A stretch of 58,530 nt of DNA, from NCBI GenBank assembly GCA_045128835.1, contig JBGVRX010000008.1:1-58530 (forward strand), given 5' to 3'. The notes beneath the pieces are model-generated. The model saw only the letters and a list, made by a program, of their open reading frames with translations, searched no databases and was not told where the DNA came from. Of this stretch, positions 33,978 through 41,906 are shown piece after piece. Made by a program: the position numbers and the translations under genes. Every line of letters starts with the position of its first letter. Within the stretch, counting starts at the first letter, position 1. This stretch comes from CALVUJ01 sp045128835. Lineage in GTDB: Bacteria > Bacillota_I > Bacilli_A > RFN20 > DUOF01.

Positions 33978-35261
33978 TTAGTTCATTATTTTATAGACAT
34001 TTTTTAAATGCTTTCTTTTTTTGTTTTCAAATCTTAAGCAAGATAAAATGCTTTCTTTTATTTCTTTGCTTAAAGGTCCATTAGAGTATACCTCAAACAA
34101 TAAATCATTTTCTTTAATTAAATCATTTATTTTTACTTTAATTATCATTCCAACATCGTAGTTTATTTCTTGTTCTTTATATTTTCTTCCTCCACCAAGT
34201 TCCACAAGCATTTTGCCCAATTTAAGGGTATCGATTTCGTAGATGTATCCGTTAGAAGGTGATTTAATTTCTGTTTTTACTATTTTTTTGTTTTCAGGGA
34301 TTGGTAGCTTACCACATTGTTTTTCAATCATTTCTAAAAATTTGTCATAAGCTTTATTGTTGTGTAAATTTTCTTCAATGCTAGTTTTTAATAAATTAAT
34401 ATCGAATTTATTAGTTTGTTTTAAGATTTGATATGCAAGTTCTATACAAGTTTCTTCTAAATCTTTAGGCCCATTTCCTTTCAGTGTTTGAATTGCTTCT
34501 TCTACTTCTAATGAGTTACCTATAGCGTAACCTAATGGTTGATCCATAGAACTTATTACAGCACTTACTTTTTTATTAAACATTTTCCCGATTTTAATCA
34601 TAAGCTTGCTTGCTTTTATTGCATCTTTAAGCGTTTTGAAGAATGCTCCATTTCCAACTTTTACATCAAGACAAATTATATCAGTATTTAAAGCAATCTT
34701 TTTAGACATAATAGATGCTGCTATTAGAGGTGTACTATCAACAGTTCCTGTTACATCTCTTAATGCATAAAGTTTTTTGTCTGCTAGTGCAACTTCTTGA
34801 CTTTGTGAAACTAAACAACAACCTATATCATTTGCTTGTTTAAGAAATTCTTTTTTCTTTAATTCGGTTTTAAATCCTGGTATTGAGTGTAGCTTATCAA
34901 TAGTCCCTCCAGTGTGCCCTAGACCTTTACCTGACATTTTTATTACTTTAACTCCAAAAGATGCTAATAAAGGAACTAGAATCAAAGATGTTTTATCTCC
35001 AACTCCTCCAGTTGAATGTTTATCTACTGTTATTCCTTTAACACTTGAAACATCTAGGATTTCGCCACTTTCTATTATTGCTTTTGTTAAGTAGTATGTT
35101 TCTTGATCAGTTAGGCCGTTTAAAAAAGAAGCCATTAATAAACTACTAGCTTGGTAATCTTTAATATTTTCTTTACAATATTCATCTATAAAAAATTTTA
35201 TTTCTTCTTCGGTTAATTGTTTTCTTTCTCTTTTCTTTATTATAATATCAACAATATTCAT
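33978..35261 (-). CDS. pdp: Pyrimidine-nucleoside (thymidine) phosphorylase
   Basis: A 427-residue enzyme of the nucleoside phosphorylase II family. It splits thymidine, uridine or deoxyuridine with phosphate to base and (deoxy)ribose-1-phosphate. The helical N-domain (VDIIIKKRERKQLTEEEI) is followed by the phosphate-binding loop VDKHSTGGVGDKTSL and KMSGKGLGHTGGTIDKLHSI, the family signature. The C-terminal domain (SPSNGYIYEIDTLKLGKML) is typical. Whether it prefers thymidine (DeoA) or any pyrimidine nucleoside (Pdp) cannot be told; Firmicutes enzymes are usually Pdp. No deoC or cdd is adjacent. Confidence 0.9.
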   Translation of the reverse strand: MNIVDIIIKKRERKQLTEEEIKFFIDEYCKENIKDYQASSLLMASFLNGLTDQETYYLTKAIIESGEILDVSSVKGITVDKHSTGGVGDKTSLILVPLLASFGVKVIKMSGKGLGHTGGTIDKLHSIPGFKTELKKKEFLKQANDIGCCLVSQSQEVALADKKLYALRDVTGTVDSTPLIAASIMSKKIALNTDIICLDVKVGNGAFFKTLKDAIKASKLMIKIGKMFNKKVSAVISSMDQPLGYAIGNSLEVEEAIQTLKGNGPKDLEETCIELAYQILKQTNKFDINLLKTSIEENLHNNKAYDKFLEMIEKQCGKLPIPENKKIVKTEIKSPSNGYIYEIDTLKLGKMLVELGGGRKYKEQEINYDVGMIIKVKINDLIKENDLLFEVYSNGPLSKEIKESILSCLRFENKKRKHLKNVYKIMN

Positions 35262-35330
35262 AAAATAACCCCCAGTATTTAAATTATATCATTATTTTGG
35301 TATTATTAAGAATGGAAAAGGGGTAAAAAA

Positions 35331-36656
35331 ATGGACTATAAAACATATTTAAAAAAAATAATGAGTGAAGATGAAATAAATCTAATGATAAAAGAATATG
35401 AAAAGAAGCCTGTTACTTCTTTAAGATTGAATTTACTTAAATTTGATAATGACAAATTTGAGGGGTTATATAAGAATTTAGCTAAGCACAATCATGTTAA
35501 AGAAGCTTATTATTATGATAAAGAGTTGTTTGCTTTTGGGAAGAATCCTTTGCATAATGCTGGAGCGTATTATATTCAAGATGCAAGTGCAATGATGGTT
35601 GTAAACTTGCTAGGAATAGAAAAAGGCGACAAAGTATTAGATTTGTGTGCTGCTCCTGGTGGTAAAAGTAGTCAAATCGCCTCATATTTGCAAAATACGG
35701 GGCTTTTAGTGTGTAATGATGTAAGTGCTAAGAGAGTTAAAGATTTAAGCGAAAACATAGAACGAATGGGCGTTTCTAACGCTGTTGTTATGAATGAAAG
35801 CGTAGATAAGATTTCTGATTCTTTTGAAGGCTTTTTTGATAAAGTTGTTTTAGATGCTCCTTGTAGTGGTCAAGGTATGTTTAGAAAGAACAGTTTAACT
35901 TATGATGATTGGAGTTATGATAAAACGTTAAGTTTAGCGGAAATACAAAAGGATTTAATTTTAAAAGCGTATAAGTGTTTGAAAAATGGTGGAACAATGG
36001 TTTATTCTACATGTACTTTTGCTGAAGAAGAAAACGAAGAAGTTATTAAATATTTGCTAGAAAATACTAATGCTTCAATAATTAAAATTGAAAAGAAAGA
36101 AGATTTCAATAAGGCAATAGATTTAGATGGCGCAATTAGATTATATCCTTTTAATTTTAAGGGAGAAGGACATTTTATTTGTCTTATAAAATGTAATGAT
36201 GAACATGATAATAATTTGAAATTTTCTAATAGATTAGCTACTAGAAAAGATATGGAATTATATAGAGAGTTCGAAAAATCAAATTTAAATATAACTTTAA
36301 ATGGCGAGTTTATAAGAATGGGAGAAGAACTTCATTTACTTCCAAAAGAGTGTTTTTCATTAGATAAATTCAAAGTTCTAAGAAATGGGATTCATTTAGG
36401 TACAATAAAAGAAAAACGATTTGAACCTAATCATGCTTTGGCTTTATGTTTGAAATGTGATGAAGTAAAGAATAGTTGTAATTTTAATATTGGTTCTAAA
36501 GAGGTAAAAGATTATTTGAAAGGATTAACTTTGGAAACAATAAATAAGAAAGGATATGTATTAGTTTGTGTAGAAGGAGTTTCTTTAGGGTGGTGCAAGG
36601 ATGATGGAAGACTTTTAAAAAATTTATATCCTAAAGGATTAAGAGTTCAAGAATAG
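35331..36656 (+). CDS. RsmF-like rRNA cytosine-C5 methyltransferase
   Basis: A 441-residue NOL1/NOP2/Sun-family methyltransferase. After a short N-domain it has the SAM motif LDLCAAPGGKSSQIA, then LDAPCSGQGMFRK with the motif-IV PCSG cysteine, and MVYSTCTFAEEENEEV with the catalytic TC cysteine. The C-terminal part (about residues 290-440, LKGLTLETINKKGYVLV, LGWCKDDGRL) is the RsmF/YebU-type tail. It probably methylates a cytosine of 16S rRNA; the exact site is not determined. It is followed after 10 bases by cls. Confidence 0.88.
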   Translation: MDYKTYLKKIMSEDEINLMIKEYEKKPVTSLRLNLLKFDNDKFEGLYKNLAKHNHVKEAYYYDKELFAFGKNPLHNAGAYYIQDASAMMVVNLLGIEKGDKVLDLCAAPGGKSSQIASYLQNTGLLVCNDVSAKRVKDLSENIERMGVSNAVVMNESVDKISDSFEGFFDKVVLDAPCSGQGMFRKNSLTYDDWSYDKTLSLAEIQKDLILKAYKCLKNGGTMVYSTCTFAEEENEEVIKYLLENTNASIIKIEKKEDFNKAIDLDGAIRLYPFNFKGEGHFICLIKCNDEHDNNLKFSNRLATRKDMELYREFEKSNLNITLNGEFIRMGEELHLLPKECFSLDKFKVLRNGIHLGTIKEKRFEPNHALALCLKCDEVKNSCNFNIGSKEVKDYLKGLTLETINKKGYVLVCVEGVSLGWCKDDGRLLKNLYPKGLRVQE

Positions 36657-36666
36657 AGGGAGAAAA

Positions 36667-38106
36667 ATGGCACAAGTATTATTAAATGTTGTTAGTGTAC
36701 TCAACATACTATTTATTATAATAGTTGTGTTTTTTGATAGAAAAAAACCAGAAAGCACATTAGCGTGGCTGTTGGTTTTATTTTTTATTCCTTATTTAGG
36801 CATTTTGCTATATATAATTTTTGGAGAATTTTTTAGGTTTTCAGTAAGAAAGCAGGAGAGAGAAAAGTTTGTAAATGATAAGCGTGTATTGAATCTTATA
36901 AATAAACAAATAAGTCATTTAGAAAATAATAAGGACATTCGTAACAACTTTAGGTGGGCAGATTTAGTCTTACTTAATTCTAAAGATTCTAGAAGCATTG
37001 TTACTTTTGATAATGAAGTAGAGGTTTTTAATAAAGCTAGCGACAAATATGATAGATTGTATGATGATATAAAATCTGCTAAAAAATCTATTAATATTTC
37101 TTATTACATTATTAGAAAAGATTTTTATGGTAAGCAATTTTTAGAACTATTAGTTGAGAAGGCTAAAGAAGGAGTGGAGGTACGTCTTATCTTCGACCAC
37201 ATAGGGTCAAAGATAACTTCTAAAAAGTTTTTTAAGCCTTTAATTGAAGCAGGTGGTAAAGTTGAGATTTTCTTCCCCTCAAGAATATTTCTTAAATTGT
37301 ATATAAATCATAGAAATCACAGGAAAATGGTTGTTATAGATGGTAAAATCGGCTATTTAGGTGGAATGAATATTGGAAAAGAGTATGTTGGTGCGGATAA
37401 GAGAATAACCCCTTGGGCAGATAGACATTTAAGAATAGTAGGAGATGCCGTTAATTCTATTCAATTACAATTTTTCTTGGATTATTTGTTTGTTTCGAAA
37501 GAAAAGATTGATTTTGAAAATCAAGATATTGTATCTAAATTCTTTTCTATTGCTTCAAGTAAAGGTGATAAGATAATGCAGGTTGTAGCAAGTGGACCCG
37601 ATTATAAAGAAAGTAATATTAGAAATTCTTATCTTAAAATGATTAATAATGCAAAAGAAAGTATTATTATAGAGACACCTTATTTGATACCAGATGAATC
37701 TATATTAACAGCACTTAAATTGGCAGCAGATTCAGGTGTTGATGTTAAAATTATAATTCCTGGAGTTCCTGATAAAAAAGCCGTTTATTTTGCGACTTTA
37801 TCGTATGCTAGAGAATTAGCTGATAAAGGAATAAAAATTTATAAGTATGATGGGTTTATGCATTCAAAGATCATGATTGTTGATGATGATATTGTCAATA
37901 TTGGTAGTGCAAATATGGATAGAAGAAGTTTTAATCTTAATTTTGAGATAAATTCAGTTATATATGATACAGAATTTAATAAAAGAAATAAAAAAATTGT
38001 TGAAGAAGAAATCGAAAATTCAGTATTATTAAGTAATGAAAAAAGAATAGGTTTATTTTCAAAGTGTTTGGAGCGACTAGCAAGATTGTTTGCTCCGATT
38101 ATATAG
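36667..38106 (+). CDS. cls: Cardiolipin synthase
   Basis: A 479-residue phospholipase-D-family enzyme that condenses two phosphatidylglycerols to cardiolipin. Two N-terminal membrane segments (ILFIIIVVFF and LAWLLVLFFIPYLGILLYI) are followed by two HKD motifs: NHRKMVVIDGKIGYLGGMN and MHSKIMIVDDDIVNIGSANM. Length matches Bacillus ClsA (about 480). AGGGAG lies before the ATG. It lies between the RsmF-like gene and tmcAL on one strand. Confidence 0.92.
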   Translation: MAQVLLNVVSVLNILFIIIVVFFDRKKPESTLAWLLVLFFIPYLGILLYIIFGEFFRFSVRKQEREKFVNDKRVLNLINKQISHLENNKDIRNNFRWADLVLLNSKDSRSIVTFDNEVEVFNKASDKYDRLYDDIKSAKKSINISYYIIRKDFYGKQFLELLVEKAKEGVEVRLIFDHIGSKITSKKFFKPLIEAGGKVEIFFPSRIFLKLYINHRNHRKMVVIDGKIGYLGGMNIGKEYVGADKRITPWADRHLRIVGDAVNSIQLQFFLDYLFVSKEKIDFENQDIVSKFFSIASSKGDKIMQVVASGPDYKESNIRNSYLKMINNAKESIIIETPYLIPDESILTALKLAADSGVDVKIIIPGVPDKKAVYFATLSYARELADKGIKIYKYDGFMHSKIMIVDDDIVNIGSANMDRRSFNLNFEINSVIYDTEFNKRNKKIVEEEIENSVLLSNEKRIGLFSKCLERLARLFAPII

Positions 38107-38117
38107 GAGGTAGTTTA

Positions 38118-39281
38118 ATGAAAGCGTGTGGGATAGTTGTAGAATACAATCCATTACATAATGGGCATTTATATCATTTAGAGAAGAGTAAAGAACTTAC
38201 AAATTGTGATGTTGTTATTGCGGTAATGTCACCTAATTTTGTTCAAAGAGGAGAACCATCTATTGTTAGTAAAAAAGAAAGAGTTGAAGCAGCTTTAAAA
38301 GCAGGTGCTAATATTGTTGTTGAATTGCCTACTTTGTTTGCGGTGGAGAACGCTAATATTTTTGCTAAATATGCACTTAACATTTTAAATGAGTTGAAGG
38401 TTAGTAGTATTTGTTTTGGAAGTGAAAGCGGAGATACTAAGGAGTTTTTAGAGAAGTATTCTAAGAGTTCATTACTAACTCCTCATTTAGATTTTTTAGT
38501 GAGTGATTTAATGGCTGAAGGGTATGCTTATCCAAAAGCAATGGCAATGGCATTAAAACAAATGGATGAAATTAGATTAGAGACTCCAAATGATATCTTG
38601 GGTCTTGCTTACTATAATGAAATAAAGAAGAATGAATATCCAATAGAGATTCATACTATTAAAAGAGAAAATAATTATAATGATGATTCTTTAAATTATA
38701 AAAATGTGAGTGCCAAAGCTATTAGAGAGCATTTAAAGAATGGTGGCAGTGTTGAGGAGTTTACCCCTATGAACCTGAAGGATAAGGAATTATTTTATTT
38801 AGACGAATATTTTGATTTGCTTAAGTATAAGATTTTAACTATGAGTGCAGAAGAACTCGAAGGAATTCATTTAATGGAAGAAGGAATTGAAAATTTATTT
38901 AAAAAGAAAATCGTAGATGCTCATAACATGAATGAGTTTATTAATGCATGTGTTTCTAAAAGATATACATTTGCTAGAATTAAGAGAACTATTATTCATA
39001 TTTTACTAAATACAAAGAAAGATTTTGCCAAAGAACAATTATCCCAAAATATTAAGTATGTTCGATTATTAGGAATTGATTCTAAAGGAAGTGAATACTT
39101 AAGAGAAAAAAGAAAAGAAATAGAGATTCCTTTACTATCTAAGTTTAGGGGGAATTCGTTTAGCCTTTTACAATACGAAAAACAAGCAACTTATGCTTAC
39201 GCATGTATAAAAAGTGAGGAAATAAGAAGCAAATTATACGAAGAAGAGCATTTCTTTTTTCCTATTAGAGTTAATCAATAA
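38118..39281 (+). CDS. tmcAL: tRNA(Met) cytidine acetate ligase (TmcAL, formerly YlbM)
   Basis: A 387-residue nucleotidyltransferase-like enzyme that acetylates the wobble cytidine of elongator tRNA-Met using acetate and ATP. It begins KACGIVVEYNPLHNGHLYHL with the H-x-G-H motif, then VAVMSPNFVQRGEPSIV and VELPTLFAVENANIF, all characteristic. ATG 38118 is behind AGGAGGT; an ATG within the end of cls (38064) has no site. In Bacillus it also belongs to the ylb region; here it lies about 30 kb from ylbD-J. Confidence 0.92.
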   Translation: MKACGIVVEYNPLHNGHLYHLEKSKELTNCDVVIAVMSPNFVQRGEPSIVSKKERVEAALKAGANIVVELPTLFAVENANIFAKYALNILNELKVSSICFGSESGDTKEFLEKYSKSSLLTPHLDFLVSDLMAEGYAYPKAMAMALKQMDEIRLETPNDILGLAYYNEIKKNEYPIEIHTIKRENNYNDDSLNYKNVSAKAIREHLKNGGSVEEFTPMNLKDKELFYLDEYFDLLKYKILTMSAEELEGIHLMEEGIENLFKKKIVDAHNMNEFINACVSKRYTFARIKRTIIHILLNTKKDFAKEQLSQNIKYVRLLGIDSKGSEYLREKRKEIEIPLLSKFRGNSFSLLQYEKQATYAYACIKSEEIRSKLYEEEHFFFPIRVNQ

Positions 39282-39294
39282 TAAGTAATATTTT

Positions 39295-39819
39295 ATGTAT
39301 ACAATTTCACAAATTTTTGTTGTAATAGGGTATTTTTTGTTAGCAACTTCATATTGTTTGAAGAGTAGAAAGAATATTTTAATAGTTAGTTTCTTTTCTC
39401 TTGTATCTAGTTTCTTTGCATATTTGCTTTTGAGTGCTTATTCTGGTATGGCAATGATGGTATTAGCTATTATTAGAAATTTGATTTTTATTGAAGAAAA
39501 CAAGAATGATTGTAATGATAAGATAACAAATAAAGATTGGATGATTTTATTTGGTTTATATTTGCTATCGATTATTTTTGCGATGTTTACTTATACTGGT
39601 ATAGGAAGTTTACTTTCTATTCTTGCTTCGATGATATATACATATTCTGTTTGGCAGAAGAAGGAACATATATATAAGATTTTAGGTATACCTGCAAGTC
39701 TTTTATGGATTATGTATAATGTATACATAAAATCGATTTTTGGTGTCATTTTAGAATTTGCATTATTAATTTTTGAAGTTATTAATGTTGTTAAAATAAA
39801 AAAAGAGGACTATAAATAA
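39295..39819 (+). CDS. YgjV-like inner membrane protein
   Basis: A 174-residue protein with about six membrane segments. IGYFLLATSYCLKSRKNILI near the start and AMMVLAIIRNLIFI resemble the YgjV family, whose function is unknown. The ribosome-binding site is weak (no GGAG within range), and it may be translated by coupling to tmcAL 13 bases upstream. Its 3' end overlaps the convergent 149-residue gene by 10 bases. Confidence 0.6.
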   Translation: MYTISQIFVVIGYFLLATSYCLKSRKNILIVSFFSLVSSFFAYLLLSAYSGMAMMVLAIIRNLIFIEENKNDCNDKITNKDWMILFGLYLLSIIFAMFTYTGIGSLLSILASMIYTYSVWQKKEHIYKILGIPASLLWIMYNVYIKSIFGVILEFALLIFEVINVVKIKKEDYK

Positions 39820-39830
39820 TCGGTCCTCTT
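39803..39830. terminator. Bidirectional terminator over both convergent stop codons
   Basis: An 8-bp stem AAGAGGAC (39803-39810) / GTCCTCTT (39823-39830), flanked by A-rich sequence on the left and AT-rich sequence on the right. Confidence 0.65.
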
Positions 39831-40259
39831 CAAATAATTTTTCAGTTTATCTATATTGTCCAATTCTACAGTTTGTAAATCTTGGGCAATTTTTTTTAAT
39901 TTTTTATCTGCTTTATCGTATTTGTTTAATAAAGTAGAACTATTTTCTATTCCCATTTCACTTCCGCTTATAAATGATTCTATATAATCACTTTCTTCGC
40001 TTTTTCTAAATGAAGAAAGCTGTACTTGCATCCATAAAAAGGCTCTAGAAATAAGATTTGTGTTTCTTAACTTTTTATTATTATCTCCGACCACTTTATG
40101 AAGTTCTTTTTGGAGATCTTCATATTTTTCGGTGTGAGAATATAAATAATTTTTTAAGTTTCCATTCTTGATTTTACTAGCCATTGCATTAGATGCCTCG
40201 ATGGCCATTGATAAATCAGAATTTAATTTATTTGCTAATTCCATGTCGTGTTTTTCCAT
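39810..40259 (-). CDS. Helical hypothetical protein downstream of the protease gene
   Basis: A 149-residue soluble all-helical protein with heptad-like pattern (ELANKLNSDLSMAIEASNAM; KYDKADKKLKKIAQDLQ), possibly a four-helix bundle. GGTGAT precedes the ATG. It lies 40 bases downstream of the trypsin-like gene and is the last gene of the minus-strand run from pheS. No family recognised; ferritin-like coat or stress proteins have a similar layout but no metal ligands stand out. Confidence 0.5.
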   Translation of the reverse strand: MEKHDMELANKLNSDLSMAIEASNAMASKIKNGNLKNYLYSHTEKYEDLQKELHKVVGDNNKKLRNTNLISRAFLWMQVQLSSFRKSEESDYIESFISGSEMGIENSSTLLNKYDKADKKLKKIAQDLQTVELDNIDKLKNYLKRTDYL

Positions 40260-40299
40260 ATAATATCACCTAAAGATATTATGTGTTTAAACAAGATTT

Positions 40300-41091
40300 T
40301 TATTCTTCGTAAAATTTTATGTTATTTTGTTTTAAGAAATCTTTTATTATGTTTAGGTGTAAGCATTGACCTAGATGAATAAAAGGATAATCACTTATGA
40401 TTTTTTTGTTGCTTTTAATGTTTATTTCTTGATTAATAATGTCAAATCCTAAATGGAAATGCTTTGTTAAACTTTGCATCCCATAAATTTTTCCTGTAGT
40501 GTCGAATAAAGGAGCGCCGCTTTGACCGTTAAATCCAGGGGTTGATAGCTCAATTCCAAATATTTGTTTTTCATCTTTCACAAGTCTAGTAACCATTCCA
40601 TCTATTGGAAATATTGGTACATTTTTATTTCCTTGATCTGTAAATGTCAGAATATCTTGGGCGTCAATTTTAAAATTACTGAACTCAGGGAAGGCGTATC
40701 CTAAACGACATAAACTTTTTCCTTGCTTTATATCAAGGTCGTCTTTTAAAAACACACAGTGCCCATCATATAACTTTCCAATACCATTAAATTTTATAAT
40801 TGCTAAATCATATATTGGATGAATAATATATTGCAATGAATTTATTATTTCATAGCAATTGTGAAAACTTACAATCGCATCTTTCAACTCAGTATTTTCT
40901 AACTTTTTGTTTTTTAGTTTATCATAACCGATAAGTGTGTTTACTACATGTTTACAAGTAATCGCAACACCTTCATCATTAACGAAAAATATTGTAGCGG
41001 TTCCAGAAGATAACTCATCGTTATTTAGTCTTTCTACAAAACAAATAGGTCTTACAAACCTAGAAACGTTTTCTATTGCTTTAACAAACAT
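40300..41091 (-). CDS. Trypsin-like serine protease, cytosolic
   Basis: A 263-residue protein with an S1-type protease fold. Candidate catalytic triad: His48 (VAITCKHVV), Asp95 (IYDLAIIKF) and Ser191 (GFNGQSGAPLFD, the G-x-S-G-x-P/A-x pattern). No signal peptide, membrane segment or PDZ domain is seen, so it differs from HtrA/DegP and probably acts in the cytosol, perhaps recruited by the tail-anchored protein encoded just upstream (2-base gap). AGGTG precedes the ATG. Substrate unknown. Confidence 0.7.
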   Translation of the reverse strand: MFVKAIENVSRFVRPICFVERLNNDELSSGTATIFFVNDEGVAITCKHVVNTLIGYDKLKNKKLENTELKDAIVSFHNCYEIINSLQYIIHPIYDLAIIKFNGIGKLYDGHCVFLKDDLDIKQGKSLCRLGYAFPEFSNFKIDAQDILTFTDQGNKNVPIFPIDGMVTRLVKDEKQIFGIELSTPGFNGQSGAPLFDTTGKIYGMQSLTKHFHLGFDIINQEINIKSNKKIISDYPFIHLGQCLHLNIIKDFLKQNNIKFYEE

Positions 41092-41093
41092 GA

Positions 41094-41897
41094 TTAAAAC
41101 ACCTTTAAGTAAAGAATTACTCCAATTGCAATTATTAGAAGGTAAGCAATAAGAGTAAAGAATGACAATTGGTTAGATTTAGCACGTATATGATTAATTT
41201 TACTTATTGTTATTTTAGAGTTTTTTTCAAAGTTAGTTACTTTTTCTTTGTAAGTCTTTTCTAGAAGGCTTACTTTCTCTTTTAATTTATCATTATCATT
41301 CATAATGCCTTTTAGTCTTTCGTCATTACTTTTGATTTCTTTTACCATTTTTTTGATTTTTAGAAGGTAGTCTAGCACTTCGACTTCTCCACCATTGACT
41401 TCACCTAATTCATCAATAGTTTGCATGATTGTATCGTAATCATCTGCCATTTTTCCACTAGCACCTAAAAACATAACAAGGAGATCCAACGTTTTTTGTT
41501 GAACCTCACTCATTTTGTTTACATTTCTAGAAATAGTTTTAATGTTTTCTCCTTTTCGCCAGAAAGATTCACTGTTTTTTTGCCCTTCAATTTGTTGCAT
41601 AGTTTCTGAAATTTCTTTAATTTCTTTAGCGCACAAGTTGATATTGTCTCTAACAATATTTATAAATTCACTGCTAGAAGCATCGACGATTTCTTTTTTG
41701 TCCTCTATATCAAGAACTTGAATTTCATCTTCTAAATGAGTTTCAGTGTTTTCTTGTGTTTCAAGGTTTTCATCTATTTCTTCTAGTTCATCTAATTCTA
41801 ATAAAACAGCAGGATCGATTGAGAATTCTTCAAAACCTTTTGGTTGTTCTTGATCTTCTTTCTCGACATCTTTTTTTCTAGGAAGTTTTGTTTTCAT
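41094..41897 (-). CDS. Tail-anchored acidic coiled-coil protein
   Basis: A 267-residue protein. It has a strongly acidic, disordered-looking N-terminal third (ELDELEEIDENLETQEN), helical/coiled-coil parts (about residues 85-240, including LKEKVSLLEKTYKEKVTNFE) and a single C-terminal membrane segment (LIAYLLIIAIGVILYLKVF), so it is tail-anchored with the bulk in the cytosol. ATG 41897 is chosen over the GTG of GGTG three codons upstream. It lies 9 bases after pheT and 2 bases before the protease gene, implying one transcript. No family recognised. Confidence 0.6.
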   Translation of the reverse strand: MKTKLPRKKDVEKEDQEQPKGFEEFSIDPAVLLELDELEEIDENLETQENTETHLEDEIQVLDIEDKKEIVDASSSEFINIVRDNINLCAKEIKEISETMQQIEGQKNSESFWRKGENIKTISRNVNKMSEVQQKTLDLLVMFLGASGKMADDYDTIMQTIDELGEVNGGEVEVLDYLLKIKKMVKEIKSNDERLKGIMNDNDKLKEKVSLLEKTYKEKVTNFEKNSKITISKINHIRAKSNQLSFFTLIAYLLIIAIGVILYLKVF

Positions 41898-41906
41898 TTG
41901 TTTCAC

